Notes: generated by a model from the letters alone, not told the origin. Positions 7,445 to 17,814 are shown, counted from the first letter of the stretch. The stretch is 64,000 nt of DNA from an uncultured bacterium (GCA_937899715.1 CALCNX010000048.1:12501-76500), one strand, 5' to 3'. Numbers and translations: made by a program.

Positions 7445-10288
7445 TTAATGCGCCTCTGCCCAATTCCCACCAACACCCATTTCCACCACCACCGGCACTT
7501 CGCCGAGTGATAATGCACCCTCCATGCAAGTTTTGACGAGTGCGGGCAATGTTTCCCGCTCGCTTGGGTGCATCTCAAAAACCAATTCATCGTGTATTTG
7601 CAAGAGCATTTTGGACTTGACGCCGAGCCGTTTCATCTCGCGGTGAATAGTTGTCATGGCAAGTTTCATCATCTCTGCCGCTGTTCCTTGAATCGGCATA
7701 TTGATAGCAGCCCGCTCTGCGGCTGTGCGGTCAACGCGGTTTGCGCTTGTGATGCCCGGATAGTATTTGCGCCGCCCCAGAAGCGTTGTCGCGAAGCCAT
7801 TTTTACGGGTGGATTCAATCGTACCGTCAATGTACTCTTTGATTCGCGGGTACTTTGCGAAATAATTATCAATAATCGTTTTGCCTTCGCCGCGCCCGAT
7901 TTTGAGCCGTTGTGCCAGCCCAAATGCACCCAAACCGTACATCACACCAAAATTGACCGTCTTGGCAATGCGTCGCATATCGCGGTCAACGTCTTCCACT
8001 CTCACGCCGAAAAGCACCGATGCCGTGGCAGCGTGTACGTCCAAGCCCTGTTGGAAGGCGCTCAGGAGCGTTTCGTCTTTGCAGATGTACGCCATAATGC
8101 GGAGTTCAATTTGCGAGTAATCCGCCGAAAGCAGCTTCATATCAGGGCTCTGCCGTGTATCGGCAATAAACGCCTTGCGAATTTCTCTGCCAAGTTCAGT
8201 ACGAATGGGTATGTTTTGCAAATTTGGGTCAGTCGAAGACAAGCGCCCTGTGCTGGCAATGGTGGGGTTGTAGGTAGTGTGAATGCGTCCCGTGTAGGGA
8301 TTGACTTGGCGCGGCAATGATTCAACGTAGGTGGACTGGAGCTTTGCCAATTGTCGGTATTCCAGCACTCGTTCTGCAATCGGGTGTTCTGCCGAAAGTT
8401 CTTCCAAGACCGACGAGTCGGTGCTGTATCCAGTCTTGGTCTTTTTGACGGGCGGAATTTGCATTTTGTCGAACAAAATTTCGCCAAGCTGCTTTGGGGA
8501 ATCCACATTAAATTCGCCGCCCGCATCTTCCCAAATCTTGCGTTTGAGCGCCTCGGTTTCAACACGAATGAGGGCAGAAATATTGCCCAATGCTTCAGAA
8601 TCTATTGCAATGCCGTTAAATTCCATTTCCGTCAGCACCTCCACCATCGGAAATTCGACTCGTTCAGCAAAATCCTTTAATTGGTCTTGTTGAAGCAGTT
8701 CATCCAGTTTGGTGTAAAGCCGGAAGGTAACATCAGCATCTTCCGCCGCATACTCCGCCACGCGCTCCACCGGTACGTCGGTCATGGATATTTGATCTTT
8801 TTTCTTTTCGCCAATGAGCGCCGAAATCGGTATAGGCGAGTATTGAAGCCATCGCTGGGCGAGTGCATCCATGCCGTGCAGCATATCGGAATTGAGCGTA
8901 TAGCTTGCCAGCATTGTATCGAAGCCAATCGGTGCGACTTCGATGCCGTAGCGTTTCAAAATTAGCGTATCGAATTTTGCATTTTGTCCACATTTGGGTA
9001 CATCTGGATTTTCAAGCAGCTGCTTGATGGGCGTAAGTGCTTCGGGGAATATCCAGTCTTGTGGCATAGGCGTTTTTGCAGATACAGAAGCGCCAGAGAA
9101 TAAGTCCGTTTGCGCACTTTCAATAGAAACAGCTGCGGGGATTGCGGAAAATGCTGCCATTGGCACGTAGAATGCCCGCCCTTCTGCGCCGCAAAAGGAT
9201 AAGCCTACGAGATGACACGCCATTGCGTTTAAGCCATCGGTTTCGGTATCGAAGGCAAGCATTGGAGCGGATTGTAGTTCAAGAGCCATAGCGCTCACTT
9301 TCTCCGAGGTATCTGCCAGAATGTATGTGTGCGGTATGTCTTTTAAGGTTTTGAGCGGTGTTGTGCTTGCTTGTGTGGAAGGCGCATCACTACTTGTTTT
9401 TCCTGAAATACTATCGGGAGCGCTGCCCACCAAAAACTTTCCGACAATCGTGCGAAAGCCAAGCGAAAGGAAAAATTCTTTCAGCGCTTCGGCTTGTGGC
9501 TCTTTGCGAACAAAATCTTCCAGTGTGTGTGTGACGGGAACGTTGGTGTCAATCGTTACCAATTCTTTGGAAAGAAACGCCATGTCGCGGTCAGCTTCGA
9601 GCTTTTTGCGGACGGAATCTTTGAGTTCGGGAAGATGGTCGTAAACACCTTCCAGCGAGCCGTACTGCTGAATGAGCGGGATAGCAGTTTTCTCGCCGAT
9701 GCCTTTCACGCCTGGCACGTTGTCGGAAGCGTCGCCAATAAGAGCCAGCACGTCAATGACCTGCTCCGGCGCAACGCCAAATTTTGTGTGAACGCCTGCA
9801 ATGTCCATGACATCATATTCGCCCATCGAAAAGCCTGGACGGAAGAGCCGGACGTGGTCGTTGACGAGCTGGCAATAATCTTTGTCGCTGGTGATGCAGT
9901 ACAAATCCACATTTCCCGCAGCGCTGAAGCGTTTGGTGTATGTACCGATAATGTCGTCGGCTTCGTAGCCGGCAAGCTCGACTTGTGGAATATTCAGAAG
10001 CGAAATCATTTCTTTGATGCGAGCAAGTTGCGGCACGAGCTCTTGGGGAAATTCGGGGCGATGCGCCTTGTATTTGTCAAACATTTCGTGCCGAAACGTC
10101 GGCGCAGCAGTATCGAAAGCAATAGCAATATAATCTGGTTTTTCTTTGTTCAGAATGGTTGCCAAAATATTTGCAAAACCATAGACTGCGCCTGTGAGTT
10201 CACCGTTTGGCGCCTGCAAGCCCATTTTGGACATAGCATGAAATGCGCGAAAGACGAGTGACATTGCATCGAAAAGAAAAAATTTCAT
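7445..10288 (-). CDS. polA: DNA polymerase I
   Basis: The 947-residue protein fills gaps and removes primers during replication and repair. The N-terminal 5'-3' exonuclease domain covers about residues 1-290. The 3'-5' exonuclease at about 330-530 keeps its metal ligands (DTET in LAFDTETDGL, the Asp of AKFDTLIL, and the Asp of AAEDADVTF), so proofreading should be active. The polymerase has motif A (DYSQIELR), motif B (RRIAKTVNFGVMYG) and motif C (QIHDELVFEM). Length is normal for the family. The ATG at 10288 is chosen because MKFFLFDAMSLVFRAFHAM is the conserved start; the upstream GTG or TTG extensions have no homology-like content. It is transcribed divergently from the TPR lipoprotein gene. 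Confidence 0.97.
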   Translation of the reverse strand: MKFFLFDAMSLVFRAFHAMSKMGLQAPNGELTGAVYGFANILATILNKEKPDYIAIAFDTAAPTFRHEMFDKYKAHRPEFPQELVPQLARIKEMISLLNIPQVELAGYEADDIIGTYTKRFSAAGNVDLYCITSDKDYCQLVNDHVRLFRPGFSMGEYDVMDIAGVHTKFGVAPEQVIDVLALIGDASDNVPGVKGIGEKTAIPLIQQYGSLEGVYDHLPELKDSVRKKLEADRDMAFLSKELVTIDTNVPVTHTLEDFVRKEPQAEALKEFFLSLGFRTIVGKFLVGSAPDSISGKTSSDAPSTQASTTPLKTLKDIPHTYILADTSEKVSAMALELQSAPMLAFDTETDGLNAMACHLVGLSFCGAEGRAFYVPMAAFSAIPAAVSIESAQTDLFSGASVSAKTPMPQDWIFPEALTPIKQLLENPDVPKCGQNAKFDTLILKRYGIEVAPIGFDTMLASYTLNSDMLHGMDALAQRWLQYSPIPISALIGEKKKDQISMTDVPVERVAEYAAEDADVTFRLYTKLDELLQQDQLKDFAERVEFPMVEVLTEMEFNGIAIDSEALGNISALIRVETEALKRKIWEDAGGEFNVDSPKQLGEILFDKMQIPPVKKTKTGYSTDSSVLEELSAEHPIAERVLEYRQLAKLQSTYVESLPRQVNPYTGRIHTTYNPTIASTGRLSSTDPNLQNIPIRTELGREIRKAFIADTRQSPDMKLLSADYSQIELRIMAYICKDETLLSAFQQGLDVHAATASVLFGVRVEDVDRDMRRIAKTVNFGVMYGLGAFGLAQRLKIGRGEGKTIIDNYFAKYPRIKEYIDGTIESTRKNGFATTLLGRRKYYPGITSANRVDRTAAERAAINMPIQGTAAEMMKLAMTTIHREMKRLGVKSKMLLQIHDELVFEMHPSERETLPALVKTCMEGALSLGEVPVVVEMGVGGNWAEAH

Positions 10289-10463
10289 AGTGGCAGGAAA
10301 AAGAGAAAAACACCCGAAAATGAAAAAAATATGCTGAAAAAGCGCTTTGAAACACGCTTTGCAGCATTGCACACACAAAATACAACTGCACGAGCGATTA
10401 CACAAGTTTCAAAAAATGTGGATAAACTACCCTTGTAATCTTCGTAGTCCCAAAGAAATTGCG

Positions 10464-10471
10464 TACTTTTG
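10464..10471 (+). promoter_or_regulatory. Candidate FCB-type -7 promoter box
   Basis: The sequence GCGTACTTTTGCC contains TACTTTTG, a match to the TAnnTTTG -7 box of Bacteroidota-type promoters, 165 bases upstream of the TPR lipoprotein gene. No well-spaced TTG -33 element is evident. The 347-base gap between the polA and TPR starts otherwise holds no gene or strong hairpin that I can see. Confidence 0.35.
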
Positions 10472-10635
10472 CCTTTCAAGAAATATTTTATTGACGAGCA
10501 TTGTAATTACCAATCAGAAAAAGGCAATCGTCTGAATCACTTTGTACGGTTTCACAACAACGGGTTTAGCGTTTTTTTTAGGCGGGCGAGCATGAATATC
10601 TATTTCGTCCACACGCCAAACTGTTTCGTACAACC

Positions 10636-12720
10636 ATGACCAATACTTCGATGAAGCCCACTCTTCAGAAACGTCTTTTCTCTGCGGCGCTGATTCTTTC
10701 TGCCTTCGCGCTCACATTTTCTGCTTGCAAAACGCTTCCGCAGCCTCTCAAAAACGGCTTGGCATATTTCAACACGTATTACAATGCAAACCGCCTTATG
10801 GTGGTAAGCGAAGACGAGTTCTTTCTTTACGACGAACAGCAGCGCACAACGCCACGCATTATTGTCATCGAAGAGCCGACACTGGTGGACGATAAACCCG
10901 ACGACCGCGAGGTGCCGCAGTTTATCAAGTCGCTGGTGGTCAAGCCGGAGAAGCTGGATAAAGCACGTATTTGGATAGATTCGGTACTTATCAAAGGCTC
11001 AAAATTGCTTGTTCGCCACACAGAGTCTGAGCTTATAGACCAGACGTTGTATTTGATGGCAAAAGCATATTTTTATCGCAGCGAGTGGCATAATTCCCAG
11101 ATGAAATGCCAAGAACTGATTGACAATTATCCGTACAGCAAGCTCTCGCCGGATGCACACCTCATTCTTGCTGAAACGCTGCTCATGCAAACAAAGTTTT
11201 CGCAAGCCGAAAAAGCGCTTTTAAGAGCGATTGATATTGCATGGGGGCAGCACAGGTACGATGCACTGTCGGAGGCATTTCGGATTCAAGCGGAATTGGC
11301 AATGCACTTCAACAACCTTGAAGAAGCCGTCAAACCATATCGCCGCGCTATTACCCAGGCAGATGACCGCGTACAACAGTCGCGCTGGCAACTGGAAATC
11401 GGGCTGCTCTATTACCGCAAGCGCCAGTTTGGAGATGCGGTGAAGGAATTCACGAAAGTTCTGGAATTTGCCCCCGATGCCCTCACCCGCTTTGAAGCAG
11501 AATTGTATAAAGCGGCATCACTAACGCAATTAGGGCGCTTTAATGAAGCAGAAAAAGTATTCAAAGAAGTGCTTGCAAACCGTAATTTTGCGGAATGGCG
11601 TTCTTTTTCATACAGCGAATATATTGCATTTTTGCGCTTGAGCGCGAGACCGGGTATAGACAGTATCTTTGCTCTCACCGACACGCTCAAATTCAAGGAA
11701 GCACCGGCAACAGCGCGATATCGTCAAGCGCTCGACCTCTTCAAGCACCATGAATACGACGGAGCACAATCGCTTTTTTCAAAATCTTTAGTGGAAACCG
11801 CGCCCACGTACTTTTACGGCTCGCTCTACGCAAGGCTTCTAACGGATTGGAAAACGCAAATGCCCGAAGCTGTCAATAGCATCAAGTTTTACACATTGCT
11901 TCGCTCCGACACTGCCGCGTACATACTTCCGGCGCAAGACAGCGCACGGCGTACCGCAGCAAACAGCATCTATCGCATCGGTCGTATTCACGAGCGATTA
12001 GGAATGCCGGATTCGGCGGCAAAATATTATCAAGCTGCCGTCACAATTTGTCCCGACGCAGACACGAACAGAGCGCGGTATTTATATGCCGAAGCTGCTG
12101 TGGCGGGCTTAGACCGCCATGCAGCGAAAGCCTCTTCAAAAGCAGTTAGTAGAGCAGACGGTACGACGGACTCCAGTGAAGCAGCCAAGTCACGCCTTGC
12201 TGACTCGCTTCTCAAAACGATTGTGAGGCTCTATCCTCTCACACAACAAGGCATTGATGCTCGTATTCGGCTTGGCTACACAGAGCAATTTTTGGTGGAT
12301 TCGCTCGCCGATATTATGCAGTCTGCCGACCGTTTTCGCCAAATCAAGCAATACAGCAAAGCGATGCAAAAGTATAACCTTGTTGCCGGACGCTATGCCG
12401 ATTCAAAATATGCCCCGCGTGCGTTTTACGCACAAGGCTGGTTGTACGAGCGCGAGCTAGGCAAACGCGACAGCGCAGTCTATTGGTACAGCCGATTGGT
12501 CGAAAAATATCCGCAGTCATCGTTTGCCAAAGATGTGAAGCCCAGCCTTGATGCGCTCTTACAAGAACGCCGATTGCAAGATTCGTTGAAATCACTGCCA
12601 AAACTACCCGTTGCGACAAGTTCTACGATGGCAACGCTTCAGACGACGAGCGGCAGTACAAGCCTAAGCACAACCGGAGCGACTGTGCAGACAGGAGCAC
12701 CAATGAGGCGCAGGCAGTAG
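10636..12720 (+). CDS. TPR-repeat lipoprotein
   Basis: The 694-residue protein has a lipoprotein signal peptide ending in the lipobox FSAC (Cys at about residue 31), so it should be anchored in a membrane facing the periplasm. After an N-terminal segment with YFNTYYNANRLM come many tetratricopeptide-like helical pairs (for example YYRKRQFGDAVKEFTKVLEFAPDA and YAPRAFYAQGWLYERELG), which usually scaffold protein complexes. The tail is Ser/Thr-rich. The general plan, a lipoprotein with N-terminal FN-x-YYN-type sequence and TPRs, is reminiscent of PorW/SprE of the type IX secretion system, and a plug-like T9SS protein is encoded at 40065-41501. That identity is a weak inference. The ATG at 10636 is used; one at 10651 is also possible. 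Confidence 0.75.
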   Translation: MTNTSMKPTLQKRLFSAALILSAFALTFSACKTLPQPLKNGLAYFNTYYNANRLMVVSEDEFFLYDEQQRTTPRIIVIEEPTLVDDKPDDREVPQFIKSLVVKPEKLDKARIWIDSVLIKGSKLLVRHTESELIDQTLYLMAKAYFYRSEWHNSQMKCQELIDNYPYSKLSPDAHLILAETLLMQTKFSQAEKALLRAIDIAWGQHRYDALSEAFRIQAELAMHFNNLEEAVKPYRRAITQADDRVQQSRWQLEIGLLYYRKRQFGDAVKEFTKVLEFAPDALTRFEAELYKAASLTQLGRFNEAEKVFKEVLANRNFAEWRSFSYSEYIAFLRLSARPGIDSIFALTDTLKFKEAPATARYRQALDLFKHHEYDGAQSLFSKSLVETAPTYFYGSLYARLLTDWKTQMPEAVNSIKFYTLLRSDTAAYILPAQDSARRTAANSIYRIGRIHERLGMPDSAAKYYQAAVTICPDADTNRARYLYAEAAVAGLDRHAAKASSKAVSRADGTTDSSEAAKSRLADSLLKTIVRLYPLTQQGIDARIRLGYTEQFLVDSLADIMQSADRFRQIKQYSKAMQKYNLVAGRYADSKYAPRAFYAQGWLYERELGKRDSAVYWYSRLVEKYPQSSFAKDVKPSLDALLQERRLQDSLKSLPKLPVATSSTMATLQTTSGSTSLSTTGATVQTGAPMRRRQ

Positions 12721-12776
12721 AAAATAAAAACAGCCGTCGATTTATTTTTACTATAAACTAAAGAAAGGATCAGCCG

Positions 12777-13052
12777 ATGGTAGGAGATTTTATTCCTATG
12801 GTGGCGATTGTCTCTATATTATTAGGGCTGCCGAGTATCATTGCTGGCTGGTCGTTGGGCAAGCGCTTTCTTGGAATTGTTGAGCGCCGCACGGAAATCC
12901 AACAGCAAGAATTAGAAGTCGCCGAGCGCCGTCTGATACTGGAAGAGCGCGAACGCGAACTGGAAATTTACAAACTTGAGCTTGAAATTCGTCAACTAGA
13001 GCGTGGCGAAAGTGCCGACGCTTCAGAAAAAGCACAACAACAGCTGAAGTAG
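12777..13052 (+). CDS. Small membrane protein with C-terminal coiled coil
   Basis: The 91-residue protein has one N-terminal membrane helix (IPMVAIVSILLGLPSIIAGWSLG) followed by a long charged helix from residue 35 to about 80, rich in Glu, Arg and Leu with heptad spacing. This is the plan of PspB-like phage-shock proteins, though I see no decisive sequence match. An AAGGAT ribosome binding site lies 6-11 bases before the ATG. It sits 56 bases after the TPR lipoprotein and just before the NtrC-type regulator on the same strand. Function is unknown. Confidence 0.6.
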   Translation: MVGDFIPMVAIVSILLGLPSIIAGWSLGKRFLGIVERRTEIQQQELEVAERRLILEERERELEIYKLELEIRQLERGESADASEKAQQQLK

Positions 13053-13117
13053 AAAAACAGCTTTCTTCCGATGCATTATCTTTTACCGTGCATCATGCCG
13101 AAAAAACCAAATATTTT

Positions 13118-14524
13118 ATGGCAAAACAAAAATACACCATTCTGATTGTTGACGACGACCCGGCTGTACAGGCGGCGTGTAGCGCTTTGAGCGAGAATTA
13201 TGAGCAGGTCGTGTTTTTCAATGAACCCGATTATGCAAAGGCATTTGCAAATGTCGAGAAACTGCGTCCCGACCTCGTGTTATTGGACGTGTACATGGGC
13301 GATAAAATGTGCTTTGATGCGCTCGATATGCTGCATGACCGTGGACTGAAAATACCGTCAATTATTATGACCGGCTCTTCGGATATGCGCATTGCTGTTC
13401 ACGCCTTAAAGTCCGGCGCGGAAGATTTTATCGTCAAACCTCTCGACCCAATTCAAGTGGAATCGGCTGTGCAAAGGGCACTTCGCAATTATGATTTACG
13501 TCGCCAGATGGATATTTTGCAAGAGCGATTGCAGGAAGAAGAACAAAATGAATTGCTCGGCAACTCTGAAACGATGCAGCAAGTCAAGCAATTCGCCGAT
13601 ATTTTTGCGCAGACTGACGACACCACAGTCCTCATTCTGGGCGAATCAGGTACCGGTAAAGAGTTAATGGCACGGTACATTCACCAGCGTTCGCCGCGCT
13701 CAGCGGGACCATTTGTATCGGTTAATTGCGGTGCTATCCCACGCGAACTTGCCGAAAACGAGCTTTTTGGTTACGAGCGTGGAGCATTCACCGGTGCAAC
13801 AGAAAAGGTAAAATTAGGACGTTTTGAAATGGCGCATCGGGGTACGATTTTGCTGGATGAGGTGGGCGAACTTAGCTACGAAATGCAAATCAAACTTTTG
13901 CGTGTCTTGCAAGAACGTAGTTTCTATCGTCTGGGCGGTGCAAAAGAAGTATCGGTCAATGTGCGGGTGATTGCTGCGACAAACCGAAATTTGGAGAAAA
14001 TGGTAGAAGAAGGAAAATTCCGTGAAGATTTGTTTTTCAGGCTTAATGTCGGTACAGTCATGATGCCGCCTTTGCGGGAGCGAAGGGGAGATATTATGCT
14101 GCTGGCAACGGCATTTCTGAATGAATTTAATAAAAAATTCGGTAAGCGTATAGGTGGCTTTACCAGTGATGCAATAGAGGCACTGGAGTCCTACGAGTGG
14201 AAAGGGAACGTCCGCGAAATGCGAAATGCTATTGAACGTATTACTCTTTTGGAGTCGGGCGAAATGATTACAAAGGATTCCATTCGCTTTTTGCGTGTAG
14301 GTATGGGAACACAATCAGCCACCGGGCAGCCACTTGCGAGCGGTCACACGCTGACGATATCGAAGCAAGGCTCTACGTTGGAATCTGTCATGCGAGATCT
14401 TTTGGAGCAGACGCTAAAACTAGCAGAAGGCAATCAAACACAAGCGGCAAAGATGCTGGGCATCACACGGGCTGTCCTGAAAACGCGGATGGAGCAGTCC
14501 GGTTTGGCAGTGGAAGCTGACTAA
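13118..14524 (+). CDS. Sigma-54-dependent response regulator (NtrC family)
   Basis: The 468-residue protein activates sigma-54 promoters after phosphorylation. The receiver domain (1-120) has the acidic pair DDD at 11-13, phospho-acceptor D57 in LVLLDVY, and the conserved Lys in FIVKPLDP. The AAA+ domain has Walker A GESGTGKE at about 175, the sigma-54-contacting GAFTGA loop, and Walker B ILLDEVGEL. The C-terminus ends in a Fis-type helix-turn-helix (NQTQAAKMLGITRAVLKTRM). The ATG at 13118 matches the usual short lead into the receiver; a GTG at 13088 would add ten residues. It is the first gene of the chemotaxis-like run, and may control it or respond to it. No cognate histidine kinase is adjacent. 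Confidence 0.92.
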   Translation: MAKQKYTILIVDDDPAVQAACSALSENYEQVVFFNEPDYAKAFANVEKLRPDLVLLDVYMGDKMCFDALDMLHDRGLKIPSIIMTGSSDMRIAVHALKSGAEDFIVKPLDPIQVESAVQRALRNYDLRRQMDILQERLQEEEQNELLGNSETMQQVKQFADIFAQTDDTTVLILGESGTGKELMARYIHQRSPRSAGPFVSVNCGAIPRELAENELFGYERGAFTGATEKVKLGRFEMAHRGTILLDEVGELSYEMQIKLLRVLQERSFYRLGGAKEVSVNVRVIAATNRNLEKMVEEGKFREDLFFRLNVGTVMMPPLRERRGDIMLLATAFLNEFNKKFGKRIGGFTSDAIEALESYEWKGNVREMRNAIERITLLESGEMITKDSIRFLRVGMGTQSATGQPLASGHTLTISKQGSTLESVMRDLLEQTLKLAEGNQTQAAKMLGITRAVLKTRMEQSGLAVEAD

Positions 14525-14663
14525 GCATTTCTTATATGTCGCCACAAAGAATTTTCCCGCAAGAACGTTGTGGGTAAAAGAACAAAATTGTATATTAAAA
14601 CTCAACCTTTTTTCACGCGATTTTTATTGCACCCGACCACACTCTTGAGCGAGGAATACGTCT

Positions 14664-15158
14664 ATGCAAACAGCTTTTGACAAAAGCACCGATAAACGTG
14701 AGCAAGGCAGCAGCAGCGAAGAAGTGCTGCAGCTCGTTAGCTTCACGTTAGGCAAAGAAGAATTTGGTATTGATATTCTCCGAGTGCAGGAGATTAACCG
14801 CACTACATCGGTGACGCGCGTACCGAATTCACCGCATTTTATTGAAGGCGTAATTAACTTGCGCGGCAAGGTGATACCTATTGTTGATTTGCGGAAGCGT
14901 TTTGGAATGCCGCCGTCACAACATGACAAAAACACACGCATTATCGTCGTTGAGATTCTCTCCAAGACAGTTGGCTTTATCGTAGATTCAGTGCGAGAAG
15001 TGCTGCGGATACCCCAAAGTGTAGTTGACCCGCCGCCGCCAATCGTAGCCGGCATTAGTTCTGACTACATTGAAGGAGTTGGTAAAATGGATGACCGCCT
15101 TCTTATTCTGCTCAACCTCGAAAAAGCTCTCTCATCAGCAGAGCTGCAGGCGTTGTAA
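14664..15158 (+). CDS. cheW: Chemotaxis coupling protein CheW
   Basis: The 164-residue CheW protein couples receptors to the CheA kinase. The family core is clear: VSFTLGKEEFGIDILRVQEI near the start, VPNSPHFIEGVINLRGKVIPIVDLR, and a C-terminal GIGKMDDRLLILLNLEK-like segment. The first 20 residues are a polar extension. A GAGG ribosome binding site precedes the ATG. It lies 139 bases after the NtrC-type regulator and opens the chemotaxis gene order. No receptor is encoded in this window, so its receptor partner must lie elsewhere. Confidence 0.94.
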   Translation: MQTAFDKSTDKREQGSSSEEVLQLVSFTLGKEEFGIDILRVQEINRTTSVTRVPNSPHFIEGVINLRGKVIPIVDLRKRFGMPPSQHDKNTRIIVVEILSKTVGFIVDSVREVLRIPQSVVDPPPPIVAGISSDYIEGVGKMDDRLLILLNLEKALSSAELQAL

Positions 15159-15302
15159 TAAAAATGACGTGGGTATGATAGAGAGGTAATGTCTGTTACA
15201 ATATGCTGTACAAAGGCTTGTAGAAGAGAGCATATCTAAACAGCCACTATTATTACTACTTGGTGGGCACTGATGTTTTTTCTACTACTGTGAACTGTAG
15301 CC

Positions 15303-16598
15303 ATGAGCGCACAAGACCGTATTTCATTGATGTTGACAGCTACTGATGCCTCTGTTCGTCGTCGTGCGGCAGAGGAGTTAATAGGGTTGAATCTCTCCGA
15401 CAGTGAAGTCATTATTGCCTTTGCCAAAGGACTGACCGATGCCGACAAAGGTGTGCGGGATATTTGCGCACTTGCTTTAGAGCGGGCAAATAATGTTCCC
15501 ATACCTGTTCGGGCAGAGGCTGTTGCGCCTCTTATTACGAAGGAAGATATTGAAGTACGAAACCTTGCCGGTGATGTGCTACTCAAGTTCGGTGCCGCCG
15601 CCGTAGATGCGTTGTATCCGTATTTATCCGACCCTAAGGAGGATAATAGAAAGTTTGCTTGTGATATTATTGGGTTGAGCAATAATCCTGCCGCTATACC
15701 GCACGTACGCAAGCTCCTGAGCGATGTGGATGACAATGTACGCTGCGCTGCCGTAGAATCACTCGGTTTCTTGAAAGCGGTGGAGCATTTGGGCGACATT
15801 GTGGCGATGTATGATGATGAGATTGTACGTCCCTACGTGATTGCTGCCATTGGTAACTTAGGTGGCAAGCAGGCTCAAGAATTTTTGCTCAAGCTGATGG
15901 ATGAATCGGATGAGTTTGTTCAAATTAATGCCATTGATGCCCTTGCCGTTTGTGCCGATGAAATCGGGATTGCTCATAAACTTCTCGTCCTTCTGCCCAA
16001 AGTGAGTGCGGATGTCCAATCAGTACTGCTTAGGACAATATATAGCATTGCTTTTCGTTTGCAAATTGCTGTGGAGCTACCTGATGAACTCAGGAACATT
16101 GCATACCAAGCACTCTTAGACGATGATCCAGATACGCGCATTGCGGGGCTGCTGGCGCTTGGCAAGTCATACGACGAAGATGACGTACCCGCACTTCTCC
16201 ACGAAATCACTCGTAACAACCCCGAGACGCAAAAGCATATTCTTTCGATAGTACTTGTGAACTCCACTCCGGCTGTGGCGAGAGAGTTTTTCGATCGCCT
16301 GTTTCAGGTTCTTGATGAATCAAACGTACAAATGACTGAAATACTGGGCTTTTTAGCAGAATTGCTACCACCCGTGCATGGTGAAAATGGCGCTATTGCT
16401 ATTCAGGCTGTTATGCGGCAGTACTTAGCAGTAGTGCAAGACCACCGCCGCGATATTATTGAGTTCTTGCTTGCTGTCAGTCGAGATGCGGCTATTCATC
16501 TGCTTTCAGACGAGATTATTTCAGATGAAGAGCATCGTGTCGAAGATGCCGTGCAATTTGTGCGGTTCTATAATGTACGGGAAGTTGTGCTTCCCTAA
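15303..16598 (+). CDS. HEAT-repeat protein in chemotaxis cluster
   Basis: The 431-residue protein is built of HEAT-like (PBS-lyase type) helical repeats, about ten copies, with repeated patterns such as DASVRRRAAEELIGL, DNVRCAAVESLGFL and DPDTRIAGLLALG. Such solenoids bind other proteins. There is no signal peptide, membrane helix or enzyme motif, so it should be cytoplasmic. It lies between cheW and cheR, 42 bases before the cheR start on the same strand, which suggests a role in this chemosensory pathway, perhaps as a scaffold or adaptor. That role is inference. Codon use and composition look like those of its neighbours. Confidence 0.85.
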   Translation: MSAQDRISLMLTATDASVRRRAAEELIGLNLSDSEVIIAFAKGLTDADKGVRDICALALERANNVPIPVRAEAVAPLITKEDIEVRNLAGDVLLKFGAAAVDALYPYLSDPKEDNRKFACDIIGLSNNPAAIPHVRKLLSDVDDNVRCAAVESLGFLKAVEHLGDIVAMYDDEIVRPYVIAAIGNLGGKQAQEFLLKLMDESDEFVQINAIDALAVCADEIGIAHKLLVLLPKVSADVQSVLLRTIYSIAFRLQIAVELPDELRNIAYQALLDDDPDTRIAGLLALGKSYDEDDVPALLHEITRNNPETQKHILSIVLVNSTPAVAREFFDRLFQVLDESNVQMTEILGFLAELLPPVHGENGAIAIQAVMRQYLAVVQDHRRDIIEFLLAVSRDAAIHLLSDEIISDEEHRVEDAVQFVRFYNVREVVLP

Positions 16599-16640
16599 TG
16601 ATATTGTTCCTACTCATGCTTGTTCACGCATTACACCACC

Positions 16641-17726
16641 ATGGCATCAGACTTGTTCGATAAATTTCGTTTTGGACAGGGAGGTACAAACCATCGTCCT
16701 TCCGCCCCACAGCCGGATTCTTCAGAATCGGGTGCTAGCGGTGCATCTGCGTTGCCGCCGCCCGGTACTGCCGGAACAGGCTCCGGGGCAGCAGATGGGA
16801 ATGCGGCACGAGCGGGGAGTACATTCGATAAAAGCCAACTAGGACAAATTTTTATCCCGCCATCGCTGTTAAGCCTCGACAATAGTAATGCGCCCAAGAT
16901 GGATGAGGCAATGTTTAAGCGGTTCCGGGATTTTATTTATGAGCAGTGTGGGATTTCTTTTACCGAGAACAAAAAGTATTTGCTTGAGGGGCGTATTGCA
17001 AAGCGTCTTGAAGCACATAATCTTTCAACCTTCGATGAGTATTTTCGCCTTATTTCAACCTCGGCAGCAGCGCGAGAAGAGTTACCAAGCCTCTTTGAAG
17101 TGGTAACGATTAACGAGACATATTTCTTTCGTAATCCGCCACAGTTCGAGGCGTTAGAGCAAGTTATCCTTCCGGAAATTTTGAAAGCAAAGCAGGCTCA
17201 AGGCAATAAAAAACTCCGTATTTGGAGTGCTGCTTCATCATCGGGCGAAGAAGCCTATACGATGTCTATGCTTATTCTGGAGCGCATCAAGCCGCAGTTT
17301 CCGGGATTTACTTTTGAAATCGTTGGTAGCGATATTAATACGGCGGTACTGGAAAAAGCCCGGACAGGGGTGTTCAAAGAGTATTCGGTTCGGAATATGC
17401 CTGCGCATTATTTGAACAAGTATTTTACCCGCGAGGGCGATAAATACGTCCTTACGCCCGAAGTACGGAGTCAGGTCAAATTCATGTGCATTAACCTCTA
17501 CGATACGCCTACCATGCGTACTATGACGGGGTTTGATGTGATTTTTTGTTGTAATGTCCTCATATACTTCGATACTATCGCCAAGCAGCAGGTCGTTGCT
17601 GATTTGTACGACGCGCTGAATAAAACGGGATATTTGTTTATTGGTTATTCCGAATCCCTGCATGGTGTATCGAAAGCGTTCAAACTTGTTCATTTTCCGA
17701 AGACCATTGCATACAAAAAAGAGTGA
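16641..17726 (+). CDS. cheR: Chemotaxis protein methyltransferase CheR
   Basis: The 361-residue enzyme methylates glutamates of chemoreceptors using S-adenosylmethionine. A CheR N-terminal helical domain starts near residue 90 (FKRFRDFIYEQCGISF). The SAM-binding domain has RIWSAASSSGEEAYTMSML, the DVIFCCNVLIYF motif and SLHGVSKAFKLV. The first 80 residues are a low-complexity Gly/Ala/Ser/Pro tail that is not part of CheR and is unusual for the family. The ATG at 16641 is used; the TTG at 16620 is less likely. Its presence implies methylatable receptors elsewhere in the genome, matched by cheB at the end of the cluster. Confidence 0.93.
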   Translation: MASDLFDKFRFGQGGTNHRPSAPQPDSSESGASGASALPPPGTAGTGSGAADGNAARAGSTFDKSQLGQIFIPPSLLSLDNSNAPKMDEAMFKRFRDFIYEQCGISFTENKKYLLEGRIAKRLEAHNLSTFDEYFRLISTSAAAREELPSLFEVVTINETYFFRNPPQFEALEQVILPEILKAKQAQGNKKLRIWSAASSSGEEAYTMSMLILERIKPQFPGFTFEIVGSDINTAVLEKARTGVFKEYSVRNMPAHYLNKYFTREGDKYVLTPEVRSQVKFMCINLYDTPTMRTMTGFDVIFCCNVLIYFDTIAKQQVVADLYDALNKTGYLFIGYSESLHGVSKAFKLVHFPKTIAYKKE

Positions 17727-17814
17727 TCGGCTGAAATTGTTGTATGCGCAAATACTTTGTAGGTAGATGAAATCACGCAATACCGTTTCCCGTTTGGAAT
17801 GTTAAAAGATTATT